Below, in pieces: positions 1 to 7,233 of a DNA stretch of 38,109 nt. Source of the DNA: Chryseobacterium gleum (GTDB taxonomy: Bacteria; Bacteroidota; Bacteroidia; Flavobacteriales; Flavobacteriaceae); NCBI GenBank assembly GCA_945897915.1, contig CAMDGB010000022.1, positions 1-38,109 of the forward strand, read 5' to 3'. Each line of letters starts with the position of its first letter. The stretch's first letter is position 1. The position numbers were made by a program, and so were the translations under genes. The notes beneath the pieces were generated by a model, which saw only the letters and a list, made by a program, of their open reading frames with translations, made no database searches and was not told where the DNA came from.

Positions 1-821
1 ATTGAACCCGCAGTCATATTTACTGCGTAAACTCTAGAACCATACACTAACTCTTTCCCAGGATTAGAAGCGATAATATCTACTACTACTACATCAATAG
101 CAGTTCCTGTAGAACCGGAAGTTGCTCCAATATAATTTAAAGGAGTTCCAGCAACTCTTTTGACCAAAGCGCCATTTACAATTCCAAAGATATCTGAACC
201 TAATACAATTTCGGCTGTACCATCTTCGTCGATATCAACGATGTAAGGAGTTACAAGATTTGTATATTGAGAAGCAGTGGTTGATTTGAATAAAAAATTG
301 GTTTCTGTTCCGGCTACATTATCAAAAATATAAACAAAACCTGCACTGTTAACCATCACTACTTCGGGAGCTGAAGAAGCTGCACCAATAATGTTCGCAA
401 TAGCAGGTTGCACTGAACGAGCATTAGAGGTAGCAATTACATATTTTTTCGTCGCAGTGGTTTTATTCGAACCGTTTCCTTTGTAAACAAAATAGCCCGA
501 ATTATCAGAAGCGGTAGCTAAAATTTCCGAAATACCATCGCCGTCCAAATCGGCAGCGGTTGGAGTACAGCCATTCCAAATTACAGGATTGGATTGAAAT
601 TTCTCAGCAATTCCCCAAACGGTTGCTGGTGTTGGATTGTAGGGTCCATAACAATTGGCGTTGGATTGTGCATTTACATTGGTGTTTGCGCCAAGCAATA
701 AAAAAACCAAGGCAAAAGTTGCCACCAAATTTTTGAGGAACCCATTGTTGGTTTTGAAATTAGGGTTTTGAGAACGGTTAGTAACTAAACGAGAAATACA
801 GTTTGGTAAAGAGTTGCTCAT
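1..821 (-). CDS. Secreted FG-GAP/VCBS-repeat protein (5' part, runs off the left edge)
   Basis: Reading the minus strand from the ATG at 821 gives about 273 open codons to the window edge, so the C-terminus is missing. An N-terminal basic stretch (about 30 residues) is followed by a hydrophobic segment (LVATFALVFLLLGANTNVNA) ending in a plausible signal-peptidase site before QSNANC. The mature part has two calcium-binding-like loops of the FG-GAP/VCBS type, DLDGDGISEI and DIDEDGTAEI, each introducing a beta-propeller blade. Such proteins are exported and in Bacteroidota often leave by the type IX secretion system; the C-terminal sorting domain that would prove this is outside the window. It is divergent from the AraC gene at 1326 and has no evident link to the pigment cluster. 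Function is unknown beyond a surface or secreted adhesin-like propeller. Confidence 0.85.
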   Translation of the reverse strand, partial: MSNSLPNCISRLVTNRSQNPNFKTNNGFLKNLVATFALVFLLLGANTNVNAQSNANCYGPYNPTPATVWGIAEKFQSNPVIWNGCTPTAADLDGDGISEILATASDNSGYFVYKGNGSNKTTATKKYVIATSNARSVQPAIANIIGAASSAPEVVMVNSAGFVYIFDNVAGTETNFLFKSTTASQYTNLVTPYIVDIDEDGTAEIVLGSDIFGIVNGALVKRVAGTPLNYIGATSGSTGTAIDVVVVDIIASNPGKELVYGSRVYAVNMTAGS

Positions 822-1325
822 GTGAGTTGTATTTAGATTTTGTTTTAATTTGAAAAAATTAAAATTATGTTTGTAAGAAAGTCTTGCTTTTTTATTTTCG
901 ATCACAGCGTTTTTACATTTGAATTGTAAAACTGTTTCGTGGCAAATTAAAGTGGTTTCTGAATTAGTTTTCAGATGATGTGTTTTTTTGTAAAATCGCG
1001 TCATGTACAATTACTTCTAATTTTCTTTTACAAAATTATTATGTAGAACTTGTTCTACATTTAAAAATTTGTAGTTTGGATTCCTATTTACTTAAATACG
1101 ATAATTTAAACCCCATAAAACACCTACTAAATTTTTTGTTAGCCCTATTAAACGCTAAAAAAAAATAAAAATTAAACAAACCATAAAAAAATACGTTATT
1201 ATCCAAAAAACCTTTTTTTTTATAAAAAAAATAGTGGTTTTTCACTTTTTAGGAATGATTAGTCATGATTATTACTTGTTTTGGATAAAAAATGGTTTTT
1301 TTTGTACTTCAAAATAAAACAACTT
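822..1325. other. Intergenic region between divergent genes
   Basis: About 500 bases of AT-rich DNA separate the FG-GAP gene and the first AraC gene, so both promoters must lie here. I see no convincing protein in it: the one open plus-strand frame (980-1168) has no family resemblance and low-complexity AT-driven composition. It contains a perfect inverted repeat at 1041-1060 and homopolymer runs near 1160-1230. I could not find an exact TAnnTTTG element at a sensible distance from either start. Confidence 0.6.
1041..1060. repeat. Perfect 8-bp inverted repeat, 4-base spacer
   Basis: ATGTAGAA-CTTG-TTCTACAT: both arms match exactly. It lies about 265 bases before the AraC start and 220 bases before the FG-GAP start. 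There is no T-run after it, so it looks more like a dimeric-protein operator than a terminator. This is sequence observation only; no regulator is assigned. Confidence 0.55.
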
Positions 1326-2495
1326 ATGGAAAAACTTGCTTACTTTTTACAGATAGTTACCACTATTAGTAGTGCGATTTTTGCGATTGTTTTTTTGTTT
1401 TATAACTGGAACAAGAGTGTTTTCAAAAAACTTTTGGCAGTTCAGTTTTTAGTAATATCGTATGGGCTTTTTATTAGCTTCTTGTCAATAAATAATTTTT
1501 TTTCCTATTTTCCTCATTTAAGTAGAACGGGATTGTTATGTGCTTTTTTAATACAGCCCATACAATTTTTAGCTATTTATAAAAGTTTTAATGATAAAAG
1601 ATTTCGCTGGTTAGATGTATTGCATTTTTTGCCTGCATTACTTTATATAGCAAATTTTTACAATTATTTTTTATTACCCACTTCAGAAAAAATTATTATG
1701 TTAGAAGCCAACACTATTGCAAGATTTGCAGAAGGTTTTTTACCCGATTATTTTTTACCTCTTTTTTCAATATTTCAAACTACCATTTATATTATATGGT
1801 TTGGCTTCTTATTGAAGAAAATAAAGAAAGAGATTTCTTCAAAAACCGTTTTGTATTTTATTTATTTTATGATGATTTACATGGTGTCCCATTATTTGCC
1901 TCCATTTATGTTGGTTTTATATTACTACGACACCCATAATATTACCAGTTGGATGCCTATTGTTTATGCAACAATTAATTTGGTTGTTTTCTTTAAAATA
2001 TTAGCTACTCCAGAATGGTTGTTTTACCATAAACCCAGCATAGTTGAAGTTTCAATAATAAAACCTACACATTCTAGACAAGATCAAAGTTTGTTAGAGT
2101 TGGAGTTAATTACCACCCTTTCTCCAAAAAAATTACAATTTAGCACAGAAGAAAACCGCCTATTTGAAAGATTTACGGAAGCCGTAGAAGCAGATCAGTT
2201 GTTTTTACTTCCTAATTTTAGTCAGAAAAATGTGGCAGAGAAACTAGATGTTTCTGAATATAAAATCCGGTTAATTATTGAAAAAGCGTATGGAATAAAA
2301 TTTTCAGAATTTTCGAATTATCGAAAAACGTACTTTTTATTAAATGAAATGCGAAAGAACCCGCAATGGCAAAAATATTCTTTTGTAGCAATTGCAAGGA
2401 AACTAGGCTATTTAAGCGTGAATTCTTTTTATTTGAATTTTAAGAGAATCTCTGGCGTTACGCCTAAAGAGTATTTTGATTCTTTGGGTGATTAA
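1326..2495 (+). CDS. Membrane-anchored AraC-family transcriptional regulator
   Basis: A 389-residue protein if the ATG at 1326 is used. A TTG start at 1281 is in frame but would add an unlikely hydrophobic lead before MEKLAYFLQ. The first 230 or so residues form about seven hydrophobic helices with a conserved RWLDVLHFLPALLYIANFY stretch, i.e. a 7TM-like sensor region. The last 110 residues are an AraC/XylS double helix-turn-helix: a first helix around QKNVAEKLDVSEYKIRLII and the typical second motif with NSFYLNFKRISGVTPKEYF. This architecture (membrane sensor fused directly to AraC DNA-binding domain) is common in Bacteroidota. It is paralogous to and convergent with the next gene. Ligand and targets unknown; control of the neighbouring pigment cluster is possible but unproven. 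Confidence 0.88.
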   Translation: MEKLAYFLQIVTTISSAIFAIVFLFYNWNKSVFKKLLAVQFLVISYGLFISFLSINNFFSYFPHLSRTGLLCAFLIQPIQFLAIYKSFNDKRFRWLDVLHFLPALLYIANFYNYFLLPTSEKIIMLEANTIARFAEGFLPDYFLPLFSIFQTTIYIIWFGFLLKKIKKEISSKTVLYFIYFMMIYMVSHYLPPFMLVLYYYDTHNITSWMPIVYATINLVVFFKILATPEWLFYHKPSIVEVSIIKPTHSRQDQSLLELELITTLSPKKLQFSTEENRLFERFTEAVEADQLFLLPNFSQKNVAEKLDVSEYKIRLIIEKAYGIKFSEFSNYRKTYFLLNEMRKNPQWQKYSFVAIARKLGYLSVNSFYLNFKRISGVTPKEYFDSLGD

Positions 2496-2499
2496 TGTT

Positions 2500-2533
2500 T
2501 TATTCAAAAACTATTAGTTTTCTTCTTGAATAA
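2500..2533. terminator. Hairpin between convergent AraC genes
   Basis: TTATTCAA (2500-2507) pairs with TTGAATAA (2526-2533), and inside it AAAACT pairs with AGTTTT. It overlaps the stop codons of the two tail-to-tail genes, as bidirectional terminators often do. GC content is low, so stability is modest. Confidence 0.4.
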
Positions 2534-3674
2534 TTTCATTCTTTTTTAAATTTTCAAAATAAGTTTTAGGTGTGCACCCTACTTTGTTTTTAAAATGCGC
2601 ATAAAAATTATTGACACTATTGAAACCAATTTGATAAGCTAAATCTTGGATATTTGTTTTAATAGCAATGTCTAAAGGAACTTGCTCTAACAAATAATTA
2701 ATTCTGAATTCATTTAAAAATTGATTGAAATTTTGGTTTCGTACTAGTTTTATCGACTTACTTATTAATCGGGCTGGAATTTTAATTTCTTTTTCCAACT
2801 GAGTAATAGTGTAATCATGATTTAGAAACGATTTGTGCAATATAAAGTATTGTTCCGCTTGTTCTATATAGTAGTAGTTTTTGCTTTTAAATGATGTTTT
2901 TTTTAACAACGTAATGTTGTTGGTTTCTTTATACAAAGAAGTTTGATAAATAAAATTTGGAATGAAAAAGAAAGATAGTAATATAAAAAAAGAAGTTAGG
3001 AAAGCAACAATATTAGCATCATAAACACTGTTTATACTAAATTGATTAAAGACTTTGGATACTATTACAGCAGTTAAATTTAAAAGTATATAAACTATCA
3101 GTATTTTTAAAAAATAATTTAAGCCAGTGCTTAGTTTAGTGGTTTTTTTCCTTCCAAAAACAAGAACTAGTGCCGCGATTGTATAAAAAACAAATGGAGC
3201 AAAACGAAGTAAAATAATATCACTATTTGATAAGAAAGAACCATAAGTCCATAAAAAGTTATATCCTTTTTCATATATTTTGGCAATTATTTCTAGTTTT
3301 TCAGGAGCAGATTTTGAATACAAATTCCAATAATTAGCTAAAAATAACAACGCCGGTAAAAAGTGAATGCTGTCATACCACTTAAATTTTCGTTGGTATT
3401 TTTCAAATACTATCATTAAAAAAAATATTGGTACACTTATTCTAGACACTAAGTCGCTCAATAGGAGAAAATGAGGGAATTGAACTATTTCTTTAGATAG
3501 AAATAAATGGATGGAAAAGGTTCTTAATAAGAATAAAAAAAGTACAGTTGTTATTAATTTATGCGTAAGACTTAACTTAAAGTTTCTTACAGAAAATATT
3601 ACCGCCACAAAAATGTTTAAAACGAACAAAGAGGCCGTAAATAAATCATATATGTTAAAGTTTGATCTCATCAT
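2514..3674 (-). CDS. Membrane-anchored AraC-family transcriptional regulator (paralogue of the gene at 1326)
   Basis: A 386-residue protein with the same plan as its convergent neighbour: about seven hydrophobic helices in residues 10-240, including KWYDSIHFLPALLFLANYW, which matches RWLDVLHFLPALLYIANFY in the other gene. The C-terminal AraC DNA-binding domain ends NSVNNFYAHFKNKVGCTPKTYF. The two genes are clearly paralogous yet diverged, pointing to an old inverted duplication. Two consecutive ATGs (3674 and 3671) are possible starts. A TATATTTG box lies only 6 bases upstream of the first, so the message would be leaderless or start at a later Met. Targets unknown. Confidence 0.88.
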   Translation of the reverse strand: MMRSNFNIYDLFTASLFVLNIFVAVIFSVRNFKLSLTHKLITTVLFLFLLRTFSIHLFLSKEIVQFPHFLLLSDLVSRISVPIFFLMIVFEKYQRKFKWYDSIHFLPALLFLANYWNLYSKSAPEKLEIIAKIYEKGYNFLWTYGSFLSNSDIILLRFAPFVFYTIAALVLVFGRKKTTKLSTGLNYFLKILIVYILLNLTAVIVSKVFNQFSINSVYDANIVAFLTSFFILLSFFFIPNFIYQTSLYKETNNITLLKKTSFKSKNYYYIEQAEQYFILHKSFLNHDYTITQLEKEIKIPARLISKSIKLVRNQNFNQFLNEFRINYLLEQVPLDIAIKTNIQDLAYQIGFNSVNNFYAHFKNKVGCTPKTYFENLKKNEIIQEEN

Positions 3675-3679
3675 GAAAT

Positions 3680-3687
3680 CAAATATA
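3680..3687 (-). promoter_or_regulatory. Candidate -7 element TATATTTG for the 2514-3674 AraC gene
   Basis: Exact match to the Bacteroidetes -7 consensus TAnnTTTG on the minus strand. Its closeness to the annotated ATG implies a start of transcription at or near the A of the start codon. No clear -33 TTTG is seen, so this is tentative. Confidence 0.3.
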
Positions 3688-3733
3688 GTAATTTTTTTAT
3701 TGAAAGTATTATTCTAAATAATTTAAATAAATA

Positions 3734-3895
3734 CTATGTGTTTTTTTTCAATCTTAATGTTTCTATAATTTCTAAATCTTCAAAGAGACTGTTAGACATT
3801 TCACTTGTTAGGTGTACTGACTCAAACCAAAAACCTCTAAATTTTTTTAGGGGTTTTTTTATCCAACATAAATAACTGTTAATTCTAACTATTCT
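3734..3895 (-). other. Orphan open fragment, possible gene remnant
   Basis: A minus-strand frame open for 53 codons before a TAG stop at 3734 encodes a well-formed, charged C-terminal peptide: GFWFESVHLTSEMSNSL followed by FEDLEIIETLRLKKNT. It has an internal ATG giving 21 residues but no good start for the whole. The upstream part is interrupted by stops. It could be the tail of a lost gene or chance. I do not recognise the family. It also overlaps the hairpin at 3829-3858. Confidence 0.2.
3829..3858. terminator. Strong intrinsic-terminator-like hairpin
   Basis: AAAAACCTCTAAA (3829-3841) and TTTAGGGGTTTTT (3846-3858) form a 13-bp stem with one G-T wobble and a 4-T loop. The arms end in A/T runs on both sides, so it can act in either direction. 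It is downstream of the pigment operon and the AraC remnant on the minus strand and would stop read-through into the AraC gene at 3674. Confidence 0.6.
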
Positions 3896-3984
3896 CTAAA
3901 ATAATAGTTGTAAATCTATGTCTCGAACTTTTTAAATTCAGATTTGAAACTGTTTAAAAAAGCACCTAAATTAATATTTGTTTA

Positions 3985-4229
3985 TCAACCTTTTTGTTTA
4001 TAGTTCTTCAAATTATATGCAAATTCTTTAGGAGTGCAGTGGTTAACTTTTTTGAAAACACGGTAAAAAGTTACTTCAGATTGAAATCCCGAATCTTTAC
4101 ACAGTGATTCAATAGAATAGGTATCCAAATAGCCATTGGAAATTAATTGTTCAGCATGTGCAATTCTATACGAATTTATGTAAGTTGAGAAATTTTTGTA
4201 GCATCTAAATAAAAATTATTCTGATCCAT
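3985..4229 (-). pseudogene. Remnant of a third AraC-family regulator (C-terminal DNA-binding domain, frameshifted)
   Basis: The minus strand reads FSTYINSYRIAHAEQLIS, then SIESLCKDSGFQSEVTFYRVF and CTPKEFAYNLKNYKQKG before a TGA at 3985. This is the second helix-turn-helix and tail of an AraC domain. Just upstream, in another frame, an ATG at 4229 reads MDQNNFYLDATKI, resembling the start of the same domain, and then hits a stop. The first helix-turn-helix and the frame between them are lost, consistent with an internal deletion plus frameshift. No sensor region is present. It lies between two intact AraC genes and the pigment operon, so it may be a decayed former regulator. Confidence 0.7.
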
Positions 4230-4268
4230 AAACAAGATTTGGATATTTTGCGATTAATTAGAAAATAA

Positions 4269-5558
4269 TTATTTTCTTGTGTCAATAAAACGAATTGGCT
4301 TTCTATTCATTGGATTAAATACAATCGGATTTAAAATCTCTTTTGATACAAATTCAATCTTAGGCGTAACTCTTAATTTTGCTCTAAAATGATCTTTAAC
4401 TTCTATAAGAAATTTATCGTTTGGGACTTTGACTACAATTTTGATTACGATTTCATCAGTTCCTAAATCATTTGTATAAATTTGTATTAAATAGTTGTCA
4501 ATATTTTCGAAATTATTTAAAAGATCATTCATTGCTGGCGGATATAAAGTTGTCCCTTTATATTTTATCATTTGTTGTTTTCTGCCAACTACTGGACCAA
4601 TACGAAGCGTGTTTCTCCCACAAGAACAAGAATCAGTGTGCAACTTTACAATATCACCTGTTTTAAAACGAATTAAAGGCATGGCTTCTACTCCAATAGT
4701 AGTAATTGTAAGTTCGCCGATTTCTCCTTCTTTAACTGGTTTGTTTTCATCATCTAAAACTTCTACTATGATTAACTCAGGATGATGATGGCCTCCAACT
4801 CCGTGTTCACATTCTGTAAAAGCAGTGCTCATTTCTGTAGATGCATAAGTTGAAAACAATTTTATATTCCACTTACTTACAATTTTTTCAGCTAATATTG
4901 AATTTGTAAAATCCTGTTTTCGTAATGTTTCACCAATACAAATAGCCCCTTTTATTCCTAATATATTATAATCAATTCCTTTTGAATCAGCATATTCTAT
5001 TAACTTTAAAAGAAACGATGGAACCGTAATTAAATAGTTTGGTTTGTATTTTAATATGGAATCCCACTGCAATTCGGGAATCCCTGCACCTACTCTAATT
5101 ACACCAACTTTCATTTTTCTAAGGCCTAAAAAGTAGGCTAAGCCCGCCATAAATCTTCGGTCCATAGTAGTCATGAGTTGTACTAAATCTCCTTCTTTTA
5201 TACCAGCACAATCAAAAGAAATAGCTTCATTATAAGCTAGCCTCTCTAAATCTTTATCCGTTAATCCAAAAGTTACAGGATCACCTAAAGTTCCAGAAGT
5301 TGTAGCAAAATCTATTATTTTATTAGTAGGGACACATAAAAAATCATTATTTTTTTTTTGTAAATCTTCTTTTGTTGTGATTGGAATAATTTGTAAATCT
5401 TCTATTTTATTTATTTTAGAAATATCAATATCTTGTTCTTGAAATAAATTCTTGTAGTACACAGAATGTGTATTCACATATTGCAAAACTTCTTGTAGTT
5501 TTAATTCTTGAAATGCTTTAATTTCCTCTAATGATTGTGTTTCAATATGTGGTATCAT
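4269..5558 (-). CDS. PaaK-like adenylate-forming ligase (probable 4-coumarate activation)
   Basis: 429 residues, typical of the phenylacetate-CoA ligase/adenylate-forming family. The ATP loop is TTSGTLGDP (residues 86-94). The adenine-site motif is STYASTEM (236-243), and RFKTGD (298-302) and GRKQQMIKYKG (325-335) are the hinge and C-terminal subdomain motifs. Cys250, nearby His residues and the CSCGR motif (Cys311, Cys313) resemble the zinc site seen in some family members. Last gene of the minus-strand operon, overlapping the preceding gene by 4 bases. With a tyrosine ammonia-lyase in the cluster, the likely substrate is 4-coumarate, loaded to CoA or an ACP as starter for the aryl polyene; this is inference, and acyl substrates for other steps are possible. 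A weak palindrome (4261-4276) overlaps the stop codon. Confidence 0.85.
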   Translation of the reverse strand: MIPHIETQSLEEIKAFQELKLQEVLQYVNTHSVYYKNLFQEQDIDISKINKIEDLQIIPITTKEDLQKKNNDFLCVPTNKIIDFATTSGTLGDPVTFGLTDKDLERLAYNEAISFDCAGIKEGDLVQLMTTMDRRFMAGLAYFLGLRKMKVGVIRVGAGIPELQWDSILKYKPNYLITVPSFLLKLIEYADSKGIDYNILGIKGAICIGETLRKQDFTNSILAEKIVSKWNIKLFSTYASTEMSTAFTECEHGVGGHHHPELIIVEVLDDENKPVKEGEIGELTITTIGVEAMPLIRFKTGDIVKLHTDSCSCGRNTLRIGPVVGRKQQMIKYKGTTLYPPAMNDLLNNFENIDNYLIQIYTNDLGTDEIVIKIVVKVPNDKFLIEVKDHFRAKLRVTPKIEFVSKEILNPIVFNPMNRKPIRFIDTRK

Positions 5559-7228
5559 ATCAGTTTCTTTTTTGATTTTTTTAATATTTTTTCAACTTGC
5601 AATTTACTGGTTCTTGTAGTAATTTCAAATAATAAAGCTTTTTCAAATTGCACTTTAGCCTGAGTAAAATCTTTAATATTGTAAAAATATAAACCCACTT
5701 TGTAATAAACTAACCAAAAATTTGGATTTAAAGATTGGTAATTCGTAATTTGATTAAAATCTAATATTTTCTTTTGTTTTAAATCCAAATCAATTTTCGC
5801 GTCTGCAATTCTAAATTGCTCATATTTTTGGTAATCATCCGAATTTAAAAAAGGATCTTTTGCAATTGATAAATCGACGCGTTCAAACGATTCTACTCTT
5901 TCAAAATTCTTTTGTTGCATGAATATTTGATTTAAATCGTAGCAAACAAATTCTCCTAATTGATAGGGATTTGCGGATACCCAAACTAATAATTCTTTGG
6001 GTTTAAAAACAATTCCATGATGTGCTAATAATTGGTTCAATGCTTTTTCATTTCCAAATCCAATTTCTTTATTATTTAATCCTTTTGTATTTCTTAATAT
6101 TTCAGCAGCAATAGTTGGGTTAATTTTCGGATTTGCATCAAACAATTCTGTCATTTTATCAAATCGATATTTCGAATGGCTATCTCTAATTTGCTTCAGG
6201 TTTCTTCTATCATTTTTAAGCTCGTTACTTTGAAAATGATTGGCACAAATAATTTGATTGCTATTTTCTATTTCAAAAACCCCAAAATTATTAGGAGAAA
6301 CTTCAACAAGAATCGCTTTATTATCCAGAGCACTTCCTATCATAATAGATTCGGAAACAAAAACTTTTCTTTTTTTTGCTATAGCAATTGCTTCGTCAAT
6401 ATTTGTTGCATATTGCAAAATTTCACGAGCTAAAATTGAAATGGGTGTTTTTGCAACTAAGGGAATTTTTGACTTACAAGCATTTAATGTTATAGTTAAT
6501 CCTTTAACATTCATTCCCGAAACGGCACCAGTCATTCCAGCCCAAGTATATATCATAAATGGATTTCCTTGAGTTGGTTTTATGAAAGCGATAACTTTAT
6601 CTTTTGCAAAATCGTCTCCAGCATAAAAATCAAAATTTCTTCCTAAAATTAAATTCCCATCTTCTGATTTTGAATCCCAAGCGGCAAAAGAAGAACAACC
6701 AACTAAAGCTAAATCTTGTAAAGCGTGACCAATATCATGAGCGCCATGTAAATATAAACTTCTTAAATAAGCTGGTGCAATAGCATCAAATTGTTTAGAA
6801 GAGTATCTTGAATAACCATAAATTTCTGTTTTATATTCTTCTGGAATGTTTCGATATAATTTTCGATTGTACCATTTTAAGAAAAAACGCAATAGCTTTT
6901 GCTTTGATTGAGAAGGAACCAAATCTTTAATTTTAGAAAAGAAAATAGTTTCTTGTTTTTTCAATAAAGAATCTGTTAAAGCTCCAGAAATTAAACCAAC
7001 TTGTAATGGATCACCCTCCACATATAATTCCCAAAGTTGGTGTTTGTTTTTAAGTAAAGTGTTTTTTCCAGAAACAAATAAAGTATCCGCTTTTTTATCT
7101 ACAACAGGAATTGTTTGCTTATAACCAGCTGTAATTGGCTGATGTTTTAATGATTTTTTAATTCCACAAGAAACAAACGACAAAAAAACGCCTGTTGAAT
7201 AAAAAAGAAAGAAAAATCTATTCTTCAT
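5555..7228 (-). CDS. C45/AAT-like Ntn-hydrolase lipoprotein with C-terminal TPR-like region
   Basis: 557 residues. The N-terminus has a lipoprotein-type signal ending FLSFVSC with Cys21 as acylation site, so it is probably anchored facing the periplasm. The centre matches the C45 family (acyl-coenzyme A:6-aminopenicillanate acyltransferase/acid-ceramidase-like): the putative nucleophile is Cys178 in LVGCSSFAAWD, followed by LILGRNFDF and TWAGMTGAVSGMNVKGL. In this family the Cys becomes N-terminal by self-cleavage. The last 60 residues look like one tetratricopeptide helix pair. Its position in the operon, between the CrtI-like oxidoreductase and the ligase, suggests acyl transfer or hydrolysis in pigment assembly or maturation. 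Ester formation between the polyene acid and the resorcinol is one possibility; amide or ester hydrolysis in the periplasm is another. Confidence 0.8.
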   Translation of the reverse strand: MKNRFFFLFYSTGVFLSFVSCGIKKSLKHQPITAGYKQTIPVVDKKADTLFVSGKNTLLKNKHQLWELYVEGDPLQVGLISGALTDSLLKKQETIFFSKIKDLVPSQSKQKLLRFFLKWYNRKLYRNIPEEYKTEIYGYSRYSSKQFDAIAPAYLRSLYLHGAHDIGHALQDLALVGCSSFAAWDSKSEDGNLILGRNFDFYAGDDFAKDKVIAFIKPTQGNPFMIYTWAGMTGAVSGMNVKGLTITLNACKSKIPLVAKTPISILAREILQYATNIDEAIAIAKKRKVFVSESIMIGSALDNKAILVEVSPNNFGVFEIENSNQIICANHFQSNELKNDRRNLKQIRDSHSKYRFDKMTELFDANPKINPTIAAEILRNTKGLNNKEIGFGNEKALNQLLAHHGIVFKPKELLVWVSANPYQLGEFVCYDLNQIFMQQKNFERVESFERVDLSIAKDPFLNSDDYQKYEQFRIADAKIDLDLKQKKILDFNQITNYQSLNPNFWLVYYKVGLYFYNIKDFTQAKVQFEKALLFEITTRTSKLQVEKILKKSKKKLI

Positions 7229-7233
7229 AAACT

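Noticed and set aside
980..1168. 62-codon plus-strand open frame in the intergenic region
   Set aside because: No start signal, no family resemblance, and its composition is what AT-rich noncoding DNA gives by chance.
3717..4268. Insertion-sequence remnant in the gene-poor stretch near the AraC remnant
   Set aside because: No terminal inverted repeats, target duplication or recognisable transposase sequence; the hairpin at 3829-3858 is better explained as a terminator.
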